Positions 1 to 8,697 of a stretch of 64,000 nucleotides of DNA are shown here, one piece after another; the first letter of the stretch is position 1; each line of letters begins with the position of its first letter. The notes under the pieces are model-generated. The model saw only the letters and a list, made by a program, of their open reading frames with translations, was not told the origin of the DNA and searched no databases. The translations under genes were made by a program, and so were the position numbers. The DNA comes from Oxalicibacterium solurbis (GTDB lineage: Bacteria > Pseudomonadota > Gammaproteobacteria > Burkholderiales > Burkholderiaceae_D): positions 124,001 to 188,000 of the forward strand of contig NZ_BMDP01000002.1 of the NCBI RefSeq assembly GCF_014635845.1. Reading direction: 5' to 3'.

Positions 1-573
1 GCCAGCGACATCGTGCTGGCATCGATCATTCTGCTGATGCTGCTGCCGATCCTGCTGGCGATCTCGATTGCGATCAAGGCGACTTCGCCCGGGCCGGTGA
101 TCTTCCGCCAGCGTCGTTACGGTCTCGATGGCGAGGAAATCATCGTCTACAAATTCCGCTCGATGACGGTCTGCGAAGACGGCGCCACCGTCGTGCAGGC
201 CAAGAAGAACGATCAGCGCATCACGCGTATCGGCGGCATTCTGCGCCGCACGTCACTGGACGAACTGCCGCAGTTTTTCAACGTGTTGCAGGGACGCATG
301 AGCATCGTCGGCCCGCGTCCGCACGCGGTTGCGCACAACGAGCTGTATCGCAAGCAGATCAAGGGTTACATGCTGCGCCACAAGGTGCGTCCCGGCATCA
401 CCGGCTGGGCGCAGGTCAACGGCTATCGCGGCGAGACCGACACGCTGGACAAGATGGAAGCGCGCATCGCCTATGACCTCGATTACCTGCGCCGCTGGTC
501 GCTGGCGCTCGACATGCTGATCATCGCGCGCACCGTCAAGGTCGTGCTGGCGCGTGACGGCAACGCTTACTGA
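1..573 (+). CDS. Undecaprenyl-phosphate sugar-1-phosphate transferase, C-terminal part (window-edge partial)
   Basis: This is the catalytic end of a WcaJ/EpsB-type polyisoprenyl-phosphate hexose-1-phosphate transferase, the enzyme that loads the first sugar phosphate onto undecaprenyl phosphate at the inner membrane. The reading frame is open from base 1, so the start lies outside the window. Visible family motifs are the membrane helix at the left edge, PGPVIFRQRRYG, VYKFRSM, RRTSLDELPQFFNVL, SIVGPRPHA and RPGITGWAQVNGYRG. A full-length protein would carry an N-terminal multi-helix membrane part and a CoA-binding-like domain, which cannot be seen here. It stands just upstream of epsE-like and epsF-like genes, so it very probably starts synthesis of the exopolysaccharide made by this locus. 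The sugar it transfers (glucose or galactose) cannot be told from the fragment. Confidence 0.93.
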   Translation, partial: ASDIVLASIILLMLLPILLAISIAIKATSPGPVIFRQRRYGLDGEEIIVYKFRSMTVCEDGATVVQAKKNDQRITRIGGILRRTSLDELPQFFNVLQGRMSIVGPRPHAVAHNELYRKQIKGYMLRHKVRPGITGWAQVNGYRGETDTLDKMEARIAYDLDYLRRWSLALDMLIIARTVKVVLARDGNAY

Positions 574-609
574 TCAATGCCTGATGAGATTCAAGATTCG
601 AGAGGAGAA

Positions 610-1434
610 ATGTCTGCAATGGAATATGTACTGAAAAAAAACAGGATCCTGATGTTGTCCTTGCTGCTGTTCTGCTGCGCATTGCTGCAGGCAAACGCGC
701 AAACCGCGACGACCGATGTGCCGCTCGGACCGGGCGATGTCGTCAAGATCAGTGTGTTCGGCAACAACGATCTGTCGCTGGAAACGCGCATCAGCGAGGC
801 CGGCACCATTACGTTCCCGCTGATCGGCGAAGTGAAAGTCGGCGGCATGTCCACCGGCCAGGCGGAACACAGGATCGCCGACATGCTCGAAAAAGGCGGC
901 TTCATACGCAATCCGCAGGTCAGCATGATGGTCAGCGAAATGCAGAGCCAGCAGGTTTCGGTGCTGGGGCAAGTCAACAAGCCGGGGCGCTATCCGGTCG
1001 ACGGCAAGCGCAGCCTGACCGACGTGCTGGCCCTGGCCGGCGGCATGACGCCGGATGCCGGCGACAACATCGTGCTGATGCGCACGCGCGACGGCAAGAC
1101 CACCAAGGAAACCATCGATCTGGAAAAGATGATGGGCTCCTCCGATCCGAACAGCAATCCGCAGATGATGGCAGGCGATTCGCTGTATGTGGAACGTGCG
1201 CCGCATTTTTATATCTACGGTGAAGTGCAGAAACCGGGCTCCTACAAGCTGGAACGCAACATGATCGTGTTGCAGGCACTGTCCGCCGGCGGCGGCCTGA
1301 GTCCGCGCGGCACCGAACGCGGCATCCGCATCAAGCGGCGCGATGCAAAAGGTGAATTGCACGAGATCGAAGTCAACCATGACGATCTGGTCAAGGCGGG
1401 CGACATCGTTTATGTCAAGGAAAGCCTGTTTTAA
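610..1434 (+). CDS. epsE: Polysaccharide export outer-membrane protein, EpsE/Wza family
   Basis: A periplasmic/outer-membrane polysaccharide export protein of 274 residues. It has a signal peptide (hydrophobic LMLSLLLFCCALLQ core, cleavage near ANAQ), then the Poly_export domain that starts with LGPGDVVKISVFG, then two SLBB-type segments (VSVLGQVNKPGRYPVDG and FYIYGEVQKPGSYKLERNM). The start at 610 is chosen because GAGGAG lies just before it. An upstream in-frame ATG at 577 would place 11 extra residues before the signal peptide with no good ribosome site. There is no lipobox Cys in the signal region, unlike E. coli Wza; this is usual for EpsE of the methanolan type. It forms the export channel together with the following EpsF/EpsG pair. 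Confidence 0.92.
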   Translation: MSAMEYVLKKNRILMLSLLLFCCALLQANAQTATTDVPLGPGDVVKISVFGNNDLSLETRISEAGTITFPLIGEVKVGGMSTGQAEHRIADMLEKGGFIRNPQVSMMVSEMQSQQVSVLGQVNKPGRYPVDGKRSLTDVLALAGGMTPDAGDNIVLMRTRDGKTTKETIDLEKMMGSSDPNSNPQMMAGDSLYVERAPHFYIYGEVQKPGSYKLERNMIVLQALSAGGGLSPRGTERGIRIKRRDAKGELHEIEVNHDDLVKAGDIVYVKESLF

Positions 1435-1471
1435 ATGAAGTACAGAAAAGCATAGTCAAAGGAAGTAACTC

Positions 1472-2902
1472 ATGACGCTCACTCAGATCCTGCTCGCACT
1501 ACGCGCACGGTATCGCATCATCCTGCTGCTGCTGGTGCTGACGGTTTCGGCCGCCTTCGTCGTCAGCCTCGTGATGTCGAAAACCTACAAGGCGACGACC
1601 TCGCTGGTGCTCAACAGCAAGGGTATCGATCCCGTCACCGGCACCAATGTGCCGACGCAACTGATGCCGGGCTATCTGCCGACGCAGGTCGACATCGTCA
1701 GCAGCAAGGCGGTGGCACTGCAGGTCGTGCGCGACCTGAAGCTGGCCGAGAATCCCGCCGTACGCGAACGCTTCGAGCGTAGCGACCACGGCAACACGAC
1801 GATACAGGACTGGCTGGCCGACGGCCTGCGCGCCAACCTGAAGGTGGAGCCCGCGCGAGAAAGCAGCGTGCTCAACATCACCTTCACCGGCGACGACGCG
1901 CAATACGTGGCCGCCGTGGCGAATGCCTTCGCTTCCGCCTACCAGCAGGTCACCGTGCAGCTGAAGGTGGCGCCGGCGCAGAAGGCGACCGAATATTTCC
2001 ATGCGCAGATCCAGCAATTGCGCGACAGTTTCGAAGCGGCGCAGAACAAGCTGTCGGCCTACCAGAAGCAGCACAACATCTTCAGCAGCAACGACCAGCT
2101 CGACGTCGAAACGTCGCGCATGAACGAGTTGTCCAGCCAGCTGGTAACGGCGCAGGCGCTGGCGATGGAGGCATCGTCGCGCCAGAAGCAGGTCAGGAGC
2201 AGTGCCGCCAATTCGCCGGACGTGCTGAACAATCCGCTGATCCAGTCGCTGAAATCGCGCATGGCGGAAGCCGAAGCGAAGTTCGCCGACGTCTCCGCAC
2301 GCCTGGGCAGCAACCATCCGCAATACATCGCCGCCAAGTCCGAACTGGATGAGGTGCGTGCCAGCCTGAACCGCCAGATCGGCCTCGCCTCGCAAGGCAT
2401 CGTCAGCAATGCACGCATCCAGCAGCAGCGTGTGACGGAACTGCGTGCCGCACTGGATGCGCAGAAAGCCAAGGTCATGCAATTGAACGGCGCGCGCGAC
2501 GAAATGAACGTGTTGACCAACGAGATGGAGAGCGCGAAGAAAGCGTATGAAACCGCGTCGCAGCGCCTGACGCAGACCAGCCTCGAAGGCCAGTCCACGC
2601 AATCGGACATCGCTGTGCTGACGGCCGCCACCGCGCCGTTGCATCCATCTTCGCCGCGCCTGTTGCTGAACCTGCTGGTGGCTGTCGTGGTCGGCTTGAT
2701 TCTCGGTATTGTCGGCGCGATCGCGATGGAATTGCTGGATCACCGCGTGCGTTCCAGCGACGACCTGACGCGCCTGTTCGGCCTGCCGCTGATCGGCGTC
2801 ATCGAAAAGCCGAAAGCCGTCGGCAGCGTGCGCCGTCCGCGCGATCCGCCGCGGCTCGGTCCGCCAGGCTCAGGCTTTGGCCGGCCGCCGGCACCGGCCT
2901 GA
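1472..2902 (+). CDS. epsF: Chain-length determinant / polysaccharide co-polymerase, EpsF family
   Basis: An inner-membrane Wzz/GumC-type co-polymerase of 476 residues that sets chain length and links polymerisation to export. The N-terminal helix (RIILLLLVLTVSAAFVVSLV, about residues 14-33) is followed by a Wzz-type periplasmic head, long coiled-coil-prone helices (about 170-370, rich in Q/E/A) and a second membrane helix (LLLNLLVAVVVGLILGIVGA). The Pro-x-x-Pro type segment before the second helix reads PLHPSSPRLL, as in GumC/EpsF proteins. The last 25 or so residues are an Arg/Pro/Gly-rich cytoplasmic tail. A GGAAGT ribosome site precedes the ATG. The separate ATPase gene follows directly, which fits the two-protein Wzc arrangement. 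Confidence 0.92.
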   Translation: MTLTQILLALRARYRIILLLLVLTVSAAFVVSLVMSKTYKATTSLVLNSKGIDPVTGTNVPTQLMPGYLPTQVDIVSSKAVALQVVRDLKLAENPAVRERFERSDHGNTTIQDWLADGLRANLKVEPARESSVLNITFTGDDAQYVAAVANAFASAYQQVTVQLKVAPAQKATEYFHAQIQQLRDSFEAAQNKLSAYQKQHNIFSSNDQLDVETSRMNELSSQLVTAQALAMEASSRQKQVRSSAANSPDVLNNPLIQSLKSRMAEAEAKFADVSARLGSNHPQYIAAKSELDEVRASLNRQIGLASQGIVSNARIQQQRVTELRAALDAQKAKVMQLNGARDEMNVLTNEMESAKKAYETASQRLTQTSLEGQSTQSDIAVLTAATAPLHPSSPRLLLNLLVAVVVGLILGIVGAIAMELLDHRVRSSDDLTRLFGLPLIGVIEKPKAVGSVRRPRDPPRLGPPGSGFGRPPAPA

Positions 2903-2951
2903 CGCTCTTCCGATTTCGCCACCGAGAAACACCGTTTTGGGAAAACAGCAC

Positions 2952-3848
2952 ATGAGATTATCGAACCAGATTCAGGATGCGGCCAAGCTGCGTTACCAGG
3001 AAGCGCCGCGGCTGACGACCGACCAGATCGGCCGCATCCTGATGGACAACGGGCGTCTGACGCACGAAGAAACCGAACGCATCCTGGAAGAGCAGCGCAT
3101 CAGCCGCCAGCGCTTCGGCGACGCCGGCATCGCGCTGGGATTGCTGACGCCGACCGATATCGAGTTCGCGCTGTCGAACCAGTTTTCCTATCCCTATTTG
3201 CTGCGCGGGCAGAGCACGGTCAGCGAAGAGCTGGTCGCCGCCTACGATCCCTTCAACAAGGAAGTCGAATCGCTGCGCGCGCTGCGCAGCCAGCTGGTGA
3301 TGCGCTGGTTCAGTACCGGCGAGCGCCGTTCGGCACTGGCGATCACCAGCGCCGAAGCCGGCGACGGCCGCAGCTACATCGCCGCCAATCTTGCCGTGCT
3401 GTTCTCGCAGCTTGGCCAGCGCACCTTGCTGATCGATGCCGACATGCGCAATCCGCGCCAGCACCAGTTGTTCGGCGTCGACAACCGCAGCGGCCTGTCA
3501 TCGATCCTTGCCGGGCGCGGCAGCGTGGACGATGTGCAGCGTGTGACGTCGATGATCGACCTGTCCATCCTGCCGGCCGGCGCCACGCCGCCGAATCCGC
3601 AGGAATTGCTGGGTCGCCGTGCGTTCCCGCAGATGCTGGCCGATTACACCGGCGAATACGATGTGATCCTGATCGACACGCCTCCCGACAGCGAATATGC
3701 GGACGGCCAAATCGCCGCCATGCGTGCCGGCGCGGCAATGGTGGTGGCGCGCCGACACGCCAGTCATACCGGTGCCGTCGGCAACCTGGTCGATTCGATG
3801 AAGTATGCGGGCGTGATGGTGGTCGGTGCCGTCCTCAACGATTACTGA
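2952..3848 (+). CDS. epsG: Chain-length determinant BY-kinase-like ATPase, EpsG family
   Basis: A cytoplasmic P-loop protein of 298 residues that partners EpsF, equivalent to the kinase half of Wzc. Residues 1-90 look like the N-terminal helical segment of type II secretion GspE-like proteins (IGRILMDNGRLTHEE, LGLLTPTDIEFALS), which is typical of EpsG. The nucleotide site reads AEAGDGRSYIAANLA, so the usual Walker A Lys is Arg. Walker A' is LLIDADMRNPRQ and Walker B is YDVILIDTPP. The C terminus stops right after VVGAVLNDY and has no tyrosine cluster. Start 2952 (MRLSNQIQ) was preferred to the open frame from 2877, which would overlap epsF. The role in controlling polymer length is inferred from family and position. 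Confidence 0.88.
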   Translation: MRLSNQIQDAAKLRYQEAPRLTTDQIGRILMDNGRLTHEETERILEEQRISRQRFGDAGIALGLLTPTDIEFALSNQFSYPYLLRGQSTVSEELVAAYDPFNKEVESLRALRSQLVMRWFSTGERRSALAITSAEAGDGRSYIAANLAVLFSQLGQRTLLIDADMRNPRQHQLFGVDNRSGLSSILAGRGSVDDVQRVTSMIDLSILPAGATPPNPQELLGRRAFPQMLADYTGEYDVILIDTPPDSEYADGQIAAMRAGAAMVVARRHASHTGAVGNLVDSMKYAGVMVVGAVLNDY

Positions 3849-3861
3849 CGGGACGACAGGC

Positions 3862-4929
3862 ATGGAATACAGCGGAAATCATGTGGAACTGTGCAATGCG
3901 CTGATGGAGCGGCATGCGGTACTGGCTGCCCTGATCGGCGATGCGCCTTTTCATTACGTGGACATTCCGACGCACGGCAACGTCGGCGATCTGCTGATCA
4001 TGCACGGCACGCTGGCCTTCTTCCGCAAGCAGGGATTGCAGCCGAAGACGATCGCACCGCACGATGCCTTCGATACGCGCTGGGTCGCGCCGGGTGACGT
4101 CGTCGTCTTCCACGGCGGCGGCAATTTCGGCGATCTGTATCCGTGCTTCCAGCAACTGCGCGAACGCGTGGTGCAGTCCTGCAAGGACAACCGCATCGTC
4201 ATCCTGCCGCAGTCGCTGCATTTCTCGTCGGACGAAACGATGCTGCGTTCGGCGCACATCTTCCGCCAGCATGGCGACGTGCACCTGTGCGTGCGCGATC
4301 GCGCATCACTACAGACGGCAGCACTGTTTACCGACAATGTGCTGCTGCTGCCGGACATGGCGCACCAGTTGTATCCGCTGCAGGCGCCGCAGGCTGCGTA
4401 CATGCGGCCGGGCGCGTTGCGCATCAGCCGTATCGACGACGAAGCCGGCGAGACCGGCGACATCGCCGGTGCACCGCATATCGACATGCTGACCGACTGG
4501 CCGCAGTTCGTCGGCCGCCGCGAGCGTCGTATCGAATTGTTTCGCCGTGCCTACGGCGCGTTCTTCCGCCGCGGCATGGGCCGCTGGGCGAATCGTGTGC
4601 TGTCGCCGATGTGGATCGGCTATTCGAATCGCCTGATCGCCGATGCGGCGAAGCTGTTCGCACGCCACCATCTGATCGTCACCGATCGCCTGCACGGCCA
4701 CATCCTGGCCTGCCTGCTGGATCGCAACAGCATCGTGCTCGACAACAGCTACGGGAAAAATTCCCGTTACGTGCAGGCATGGACGCGCCCGAGCGAACTG
4801 GTGGTGCTGAACGGCGAACAGAACGATGAACAAGGAAACGCAGGTGGAAATGAAGCGTCGGGCATATCGAACGCCTATCGCAATCATGCCGCCGGCATTG
4901 CAACGGCTGCCATCTCGGCAGCCATCTGA
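3862..4929 (+). CDS. Polysaccharide pyruvyl transferase family protein
   Basis: A protein of 355 residues with the PF04230 pyruvyl-transferase signatures: THGNVGDLLI near residue 45, the glycine-rich FHGGGNFGDLYP near residue 85, ILPQSLHF, and the late DRLHGHILA segment. Members transfer pyruvate from phosphoenolpyruvate as a ketal onto a sugar of a capsule or exopolysaccharide. The start at 3862 (MEYSGNH) is taken rather than 3826, which would overlap epsG. It lies within the co-directional EPS gene run and its 3' end overlaps only the longest possible reading of the next gene. Some family members in such loci are glycosyltransferase-like, so the exact chemistry is inference. Confidence 0.85.
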   Translation: MEYSGNHVELCNALMERHAVLAALIGDAPFHYVDIPTHGNVGDLLIMHGTLAFFRKQGLQPKTIAPHDAFDTRWVAPGDVVVFHGGGNFGDLYPCFQQLRERVVQSCKDNRIVILPQSLHFSSDETMLRSAHIFRQHGDVHLCVRDRASLQTAALFTDNVLLLPDMAHQLYPLQAPQAAYMRPGALRISRIDDEAGETGDIAGAPHIDMLTDWPQFVGRRERRIELFRRAYGAFFRRGMGRWANRVLSPMWIGYSNRLIADAAKLFARHHLIVTDRLHGHILACLLDRNSIVLDNSYGKNSRYVQAWTRPSELVVLNGEQNDEQGNAGGNEASGISNAYRNHAAGIATAAISAAI

Positions 4930-4951
4930 TTTTGATGAAAAGGAGCGCAAC

Positions 4952-6028
4952 TTGGCGACGATAGACGTGCTGCTGCCTGTAAAGAACGGCATCGATTTCC
5001 TGGCGCAGTCGCTCGACAGCATCTGCGCGCAGACTTTCAAGGACTGGCGTCTGCTGATCCTCGATCACGGCTCCACCGACGGTACGCTGGAGATGGCGGA
5101 GGATTACTGTCGCCGCGATCCACGTATCGAAGTGCACAGTTTCCCTGAAGCGAAAGGGCTGGCCGGCCTGCTGAACTGCGGGCTGGACATCGCCGATTGC
5201 AAATACGTGATGCGCCACGACGCCGACGACGTCTGCTTCGTCGATCGCATGGAGCTGCAGCTGGCCGCGTTTCGCCGCCAGCCGGAATGCGTTGCCATCA
5301 GCGGCCAGTCGGAAGTGATCGACGGCCAGGGCCGCATCGGCGGCGCGATCAAGATGCCGATCGGTCGTCATCGCGTGGCTGCCGCCGCCTTCTTCCGCAA
5401 TCCGATCACGCATCCGGCATCGATGCTGGATTTCGAGGCGGTACAGAAGATGGGTGTGCGCTACGGCGCCGATTTCCTGAACGTGCTGCCGCCGGAGCGC
5501 AGCATGCGCGTCGATGCGCTTGCCGAGGATTACTTCATGTTCGGCCAGCTGGCGATCCTCGGCAAATGCACGAACGTGCCTTCACAGTTGATCCAGTATC
5601 GCTGGCACGGCAGCAATGTCAGCGCGACAAAATTCACGGAACAGGTCGAGGTGTCGCTGGCGATCTCGCGCCATCTGGTGCGTTCGTTCTGCACGATGTA
5701 CGATCTGCCGTATTTCGATCCGGCGCCGTTCTGCAATCACGGCGGCATCCTGTTCGACATCGACGGCCAGACCGATTTCGACGATGCGTTCGAACGCATG
5801 GCACAGACCCTGCGACGCGGCTTCGGCCCGTCGGACGAACTGGAACGCGAACTGACATTCCGCAAGGCCGCTTCCACGCGCCGCCACGCGAACCTGCTGT
5901 GGCGCTACTTCCGCTTTCAGTCGCGCCATGCGCCGGAGACGGGCGAGTGGAATGCGGTTCGCTCATGGCTGGTCCGTCATATTCCCGGCAAGCCGCGCAT
6001 GCGCGTCAGTGGAGAGCTGACGGCATGA
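4952..6028 (+). CDS. Family 2 glycosyltransferase
   Basis: A GT-A fold glycosyltransferase of about 358 residues. It has the family-2 opening DVLLPVKNGIDFLAQSLDSI, the acidic KYVMRHDADD metal/nucleotide motif, and a GLAGLLNCGLD segment. A TTG start at 4952 is proposed because an AAGGAG ribosome site sits at 4940-4945. An alternative ATG at 4826 would overlap the pyruvyl transferase by 104 bp and add 42 residues lacking family similarity. There are no membrane helices, so it probably works on lipid-linked intermediates at the cytoplasmic face. The donor and linkage cannot be told from sequence. Confidence 0.88.
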   Translation: MATIDVLLPVKNGIDFLAQSLDSICAQTFKDWRLLILDHGSTDGTLEMAEDYCRRDPRIEVHSFPEAKGLAGLLNCGLDIADCKYVMRHDADDVCFVDRMELQLAAFRRQPECVAISGQSEVIDGQGRIGGAIKMPIGRHRVAAAAFFRNPITHPASMLDFEAVQKMGVRYGADFLNVLPPERSMRVDALAEDYFMFGQLAILGKCTNVPSQLIQYRWHGSNVSATKFTEQVEVSLAISRHLVRSFCTMYDLPYFDPAPFCNHGGILFDIDGQTDFDDAFERMAQTLRRGFGPSDELERELTFRKAASTRRHANLLWRYFRFQSRHAPETGEWNAVRSWLVRHIPGKPRMRVSGELTA

Positions 6029-6133
6029 CGATGCGTTTCCAGTCCGATGCAACGCATTGCGTGATGCATTGCGCGCTGTATTGCGTAATGCATGGCAAAA
6101 CGCATGGCGCGGCGCATGCGGAGGAAAGCCGCC

Positions 6134-7684
6134 GTGTTCGCTGATCGCACAATCGAAGACGGTGCATTGCGTTCACGCTGGCTGCCGCAGGAATCGAATG
6201 CGCATACGCTGATCGGCATCATCGTGCTGGCGGTGCTGGCCGGCATCGTCGTGCCGTTCTATGCCGATGCGATGGATTACCGTTTCGCGCGGCTGCTGGC
6301 GTTGCCTGCATTCCTGGTGTTCGGTTTTCTGCTACTGTTCAACCGGCTGTTCCTGCTGGGCCTGATCATCGTGTTCCGCTCGGCCGGCGACATCGTACTG
6401 GATACCACGCGCTTTTCGCTCGGCGGTTACGAAACCGGCGTCGGCGGCCTGATCAACCTGTGCGTGATCTTGCTGGCCTGCATGCTGGTAATCGAGAAAC
6501 CGTCGCGCCTGCCGAAGAAGATGGTGATGGCGTGGCTGCCCTTCCTGCTGGTGGCGGCTTTCGGCGTTGCGCTTGCGCCGTCGAAGGGCGATGCGATCCG
6601 TACTTATCTGACGTTGCTGTCGTACTTCGCGATGTTCGTCGCCGCATTCTATTTTGTGCAGTCGCCGCTGGACTTCCGCAAGTGCGTGAAGCTGGTGTTG
6701 TGGTCGTCGGCGATCCCGGCGCTGTATGCACCGGTCGACGTGCTGCTGCATGCCGGCGCCGGCGGGGCGGAAGGATTCCGCCTGCAATCGACGTTTACGC
6801 ATCCGAACATCATGGCGTTCTACCTGACGCTGATTATCTCGCTGACGCTGTTCACGCTGAAGGACAAGGTCTTGCGTCCGAGCGGGGCCGGCCGTGTCGG
6901 CCTGACGCTGTACATGATCTACCTGTTCGTTCTGCTGGTGCTGACACAGACGCGCAGCGCATGGATCGCCTGCCTGCTGCTGTTCGTTTTCTATGCGCTG
7001 CTGTTCGAGCGGCGCTACCTGATCTATCTGCTGGCGTTGCCGGTGGTGGCGCTGCTGGTGCCTGAGATTCGCGATCGTCTGGTCGACCTGGGCAGCGGCA
7101 ACGAAGCGGTCGGCTACGCGAAGCTGAATTCGTTTGCATGGCGGCTGCAGATCTGGGAAAGCGGCCTGCAATGGATGCAGCCGATGCGCTACCTGTTCGG
7201 TTACGGCATCGACGGCTTCCGCGTGTATTCGCCGATCTTCTTCGAGGCGGCCAACAAGATCAACTGGGGTGCGCACAACGTCTATGTGCAATGGTTCTTC
7301 GATGCGGGTGCAATCGGCCTGGTGGCCTATCTGTGGCTGTACGCCCGTACTGCTTTTTTCATTCGCCAGCTGGCGCGGCGGGATAAGCTGGCCGCCTTCA
7401 TCGCGATCGCGATCGTGATCGTCTATCTGGTGGTTTCTTCGTCGGACAATATGTTCGGCTACCTGGTCTTCAACTGGTATTTCTGGTTCACGGTCGGCGC
7501 TGCCTGCGCACTGGCGGCCGGTGTGCAGACGAAGCGGGCAACGCAGGCCACGCGCGAAAAATCGGAAGACGGGCCGCCTGCACGCACGCCGCCTGGCGAT
7601 GTGCGTGGCGATGTACATGGTGAGCAAGGCGAGGGGCGTACAAAACTGCGCCGCCATCAGCTGCGCGCGGCGGGGCGGCCATGA
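6134..7684 (+). CDS. O-antigen ligase / Wzy-type polymerase-like membrane protein
   Basis: An integral membrane protein of about 516 residues with 10 or more hydrophobic helices and the PF04932 loop LTQTRSAWIA. Such proteins join lipid-linked repeat units (Wzy) or ligate polymers. Within this EPS locus a polymerase role is the likelier one. The start is uncertain. GTG 6134 follows GGAGG at 6120-6124 with good spacing, while ATG 6092 adds 14 Arg-rich residues. The last 45 or so residues are hydrophilic, Arg/Gly/Glu-rich and low in similarity to family members. The stop overlaps the next start (ATGA), which indicates translational coupling. Confidence 0.85.
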   Translation: MFADRTIEDGALRSRWLPQESNAHTLIGIIVLAVLAGIVVPFYADAMDYRFARLLALPAFLVFGFLLLFNRLFLLGLIIVFRSAGDIVLDTTRFSLGGYETGVGGLINLCVILLACMLVIEKPSRLPKKMVMAWLPFLLVAAFGVALAPSKGDAIRTYLTLLSYFAMFVAAFYFVQSPLDFRKCVKLVLWSSAIPALYAPVDVLLHAGAGGAEGFRLQSTFTHPNIMAFYLTLIISLTLFTLKDKVLRPSGAGRVGLTLYMIYLFVLLVLTQTRSAWIACLLLFVFYALLFERRYLIYLLALPVVALLVPEIRDRLVDLGSGNEAVGYAKLNSFAWRLQIWESGLQWMQPMRYLFGYGIDGFRVYSPIFFEAANKINWGAHNVYVQWFFDAGAIGLVAYLWLYARTAFFIRQLARRDKLAAFIAIAIVIVYLVVSSSDNMFGYLVFNWYFWFTVGAACALAAGVQTKRATQATREKSEDGPPARTPPGDVRGDVHGEQGEGRTKLRRHQLRAAGRP

Positions 7685-8688
7685 GCAGCGCACTGCCACG
7701 ACTGGAGATGCTCGACGGCTGGCGCGGCATCAGCATCCTGTGCGTGCTGGCTGCGCACCTGCTGCCGATGGGGCCGAAATCGCTGCACGGCAATGCGATG
7801 TTCGGCCTGCTCGGCATGTCGCTGTTTTTCACGCTGTCCGGTTTCCTGATCACGTCGTTCCTGCTGAAGAATCCGTCGGTCATCGATTTCCTGCTGCGGC
7901 GTTTTTTTCGCATCATTCCGCTGGCGTGGCTGTATCTGGCAATTGCGTTGACGATGGCGGGCGCCACGCCCGACGGCTGGCTTGCGCACTATCTGTTCTA
8001 TGCGAACCTGCCGCCGCAGAAGCTGGTATTGCTGACCGAGCATATCTGGAGCCTGTGTCTGGAGATGCAGTTCTACGTCGGCATTGCGCTGATGTTTGCG
8101 ATCTTCGGTGTGCGCAGCCTGTTGTTCCTGCCGCTGATCGGTTTTGCCTTCACGATGCTGCGCGTGGCCGACGGCGTTCTTGCGTCCAGCGTCAGCTATT
8201 ACCGCATCGACGAAATCCTCGCTGGCTGCGCATTGGCGCTGATCTATCACCAGCGTTTTCACGCCAGCATTCTCGAATGGCTGAGAAAGGCGCCGCAATG
8301 GCTGCTGTTGCTGCTGCTGCTGGTGTCATGCCATGAATTTGGCGGTCCGATGAACTACTTCCGGCCGTATCTGGCGGCGATGCTGATCGGCGCCACTGTC
8401 GTCAATCCCGATCATCGACTGGCGCGCCTGCTCGATAACCGCATCCTCGTCTACCTGGCGACCGTGTCCTATGCGCTGTACGTGATCCATCCGATGCTGG
8501 CCTACGGCACCTGGCTGGGCAGCGGCGACACCATCGTCAAGTACCTGAAACGTCCGCTGCTTTTCATCGTGCTGTTCCTGCTGGCGCATGTGTCGACGTT
8601 CTATTACGAGCGCTGGTGGAATGCCGGCGGCAGGATGCTGGCGAAGAAGTTCAGCATGAATGCAAAAACCGATACAAACACTGCCTGA
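7681..8688 (+). CDS. Acyltransferase 3 family membrane protein (OafA/YrhL-like)
   Basis: A membrane O-acyltransferase of 335 residues, predicted to acetylate (or otherwise acylate) the polysaccharide. The family start LDGWRGISILCVLAAHL carries the conserved Arg and His. FFTLSGFLITSFLL and RRFFRIIPLAWLY (the R-rich loop) follow, with about ten hydrophobic helices in total. Its ATG overlaps the polymerase stop by four bases. A second, soluble acetyltransferase is encoded at 10129, so the polymer may carry more than one acyl decoration. Confidence 0.9.
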   Translation: MSSALPRLEMLDGWRGISILCVLAAHLLPMGPKSLHGNAMFGLLGMSLFFTLSGFLITSFLLKNPSVIDFLLRRFFRIIPLAWLYLAIALTMAGATPDGWLAHYLFYANLPPQKLVLLTEHIWSLCLEMQFYVGIALMFAIFGVRSLLFLPLIGFAFTMLRVADGVLASSVSYYRIDEILAGCALALIYHQRFHASILEWLRKAPQWLLLLLLLVSCHEFGGPMNYFRPYLAAMLIGATVVNPDHRLARLLDNRILVYLATVSYALYVIHPMLAYGTWLGSGDTIVKYLKRPLLFIVLFLLAHVSTFYYERWWNAGGRMLAKKFSMNAKTDTNTA

Positions 8689-8697
8689 GGAGATGTA

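Noticed and set aside
5197-6144. Long + strand open frame over the GT2 gene
   Set aside because: It overlaps a clear glycosyltransferase in another frame, has Arg/Pro-rich shadow composition and no start signal. Only its last 39 codons are discussed as a separate small frame.
6332-7699. 455-codon - strand frame across the polymerase gene
   Set aside because: Very Gln/Arg/His-rich translation, typical of antisense shadows of hydrophobic genes in GC-rich DNA.
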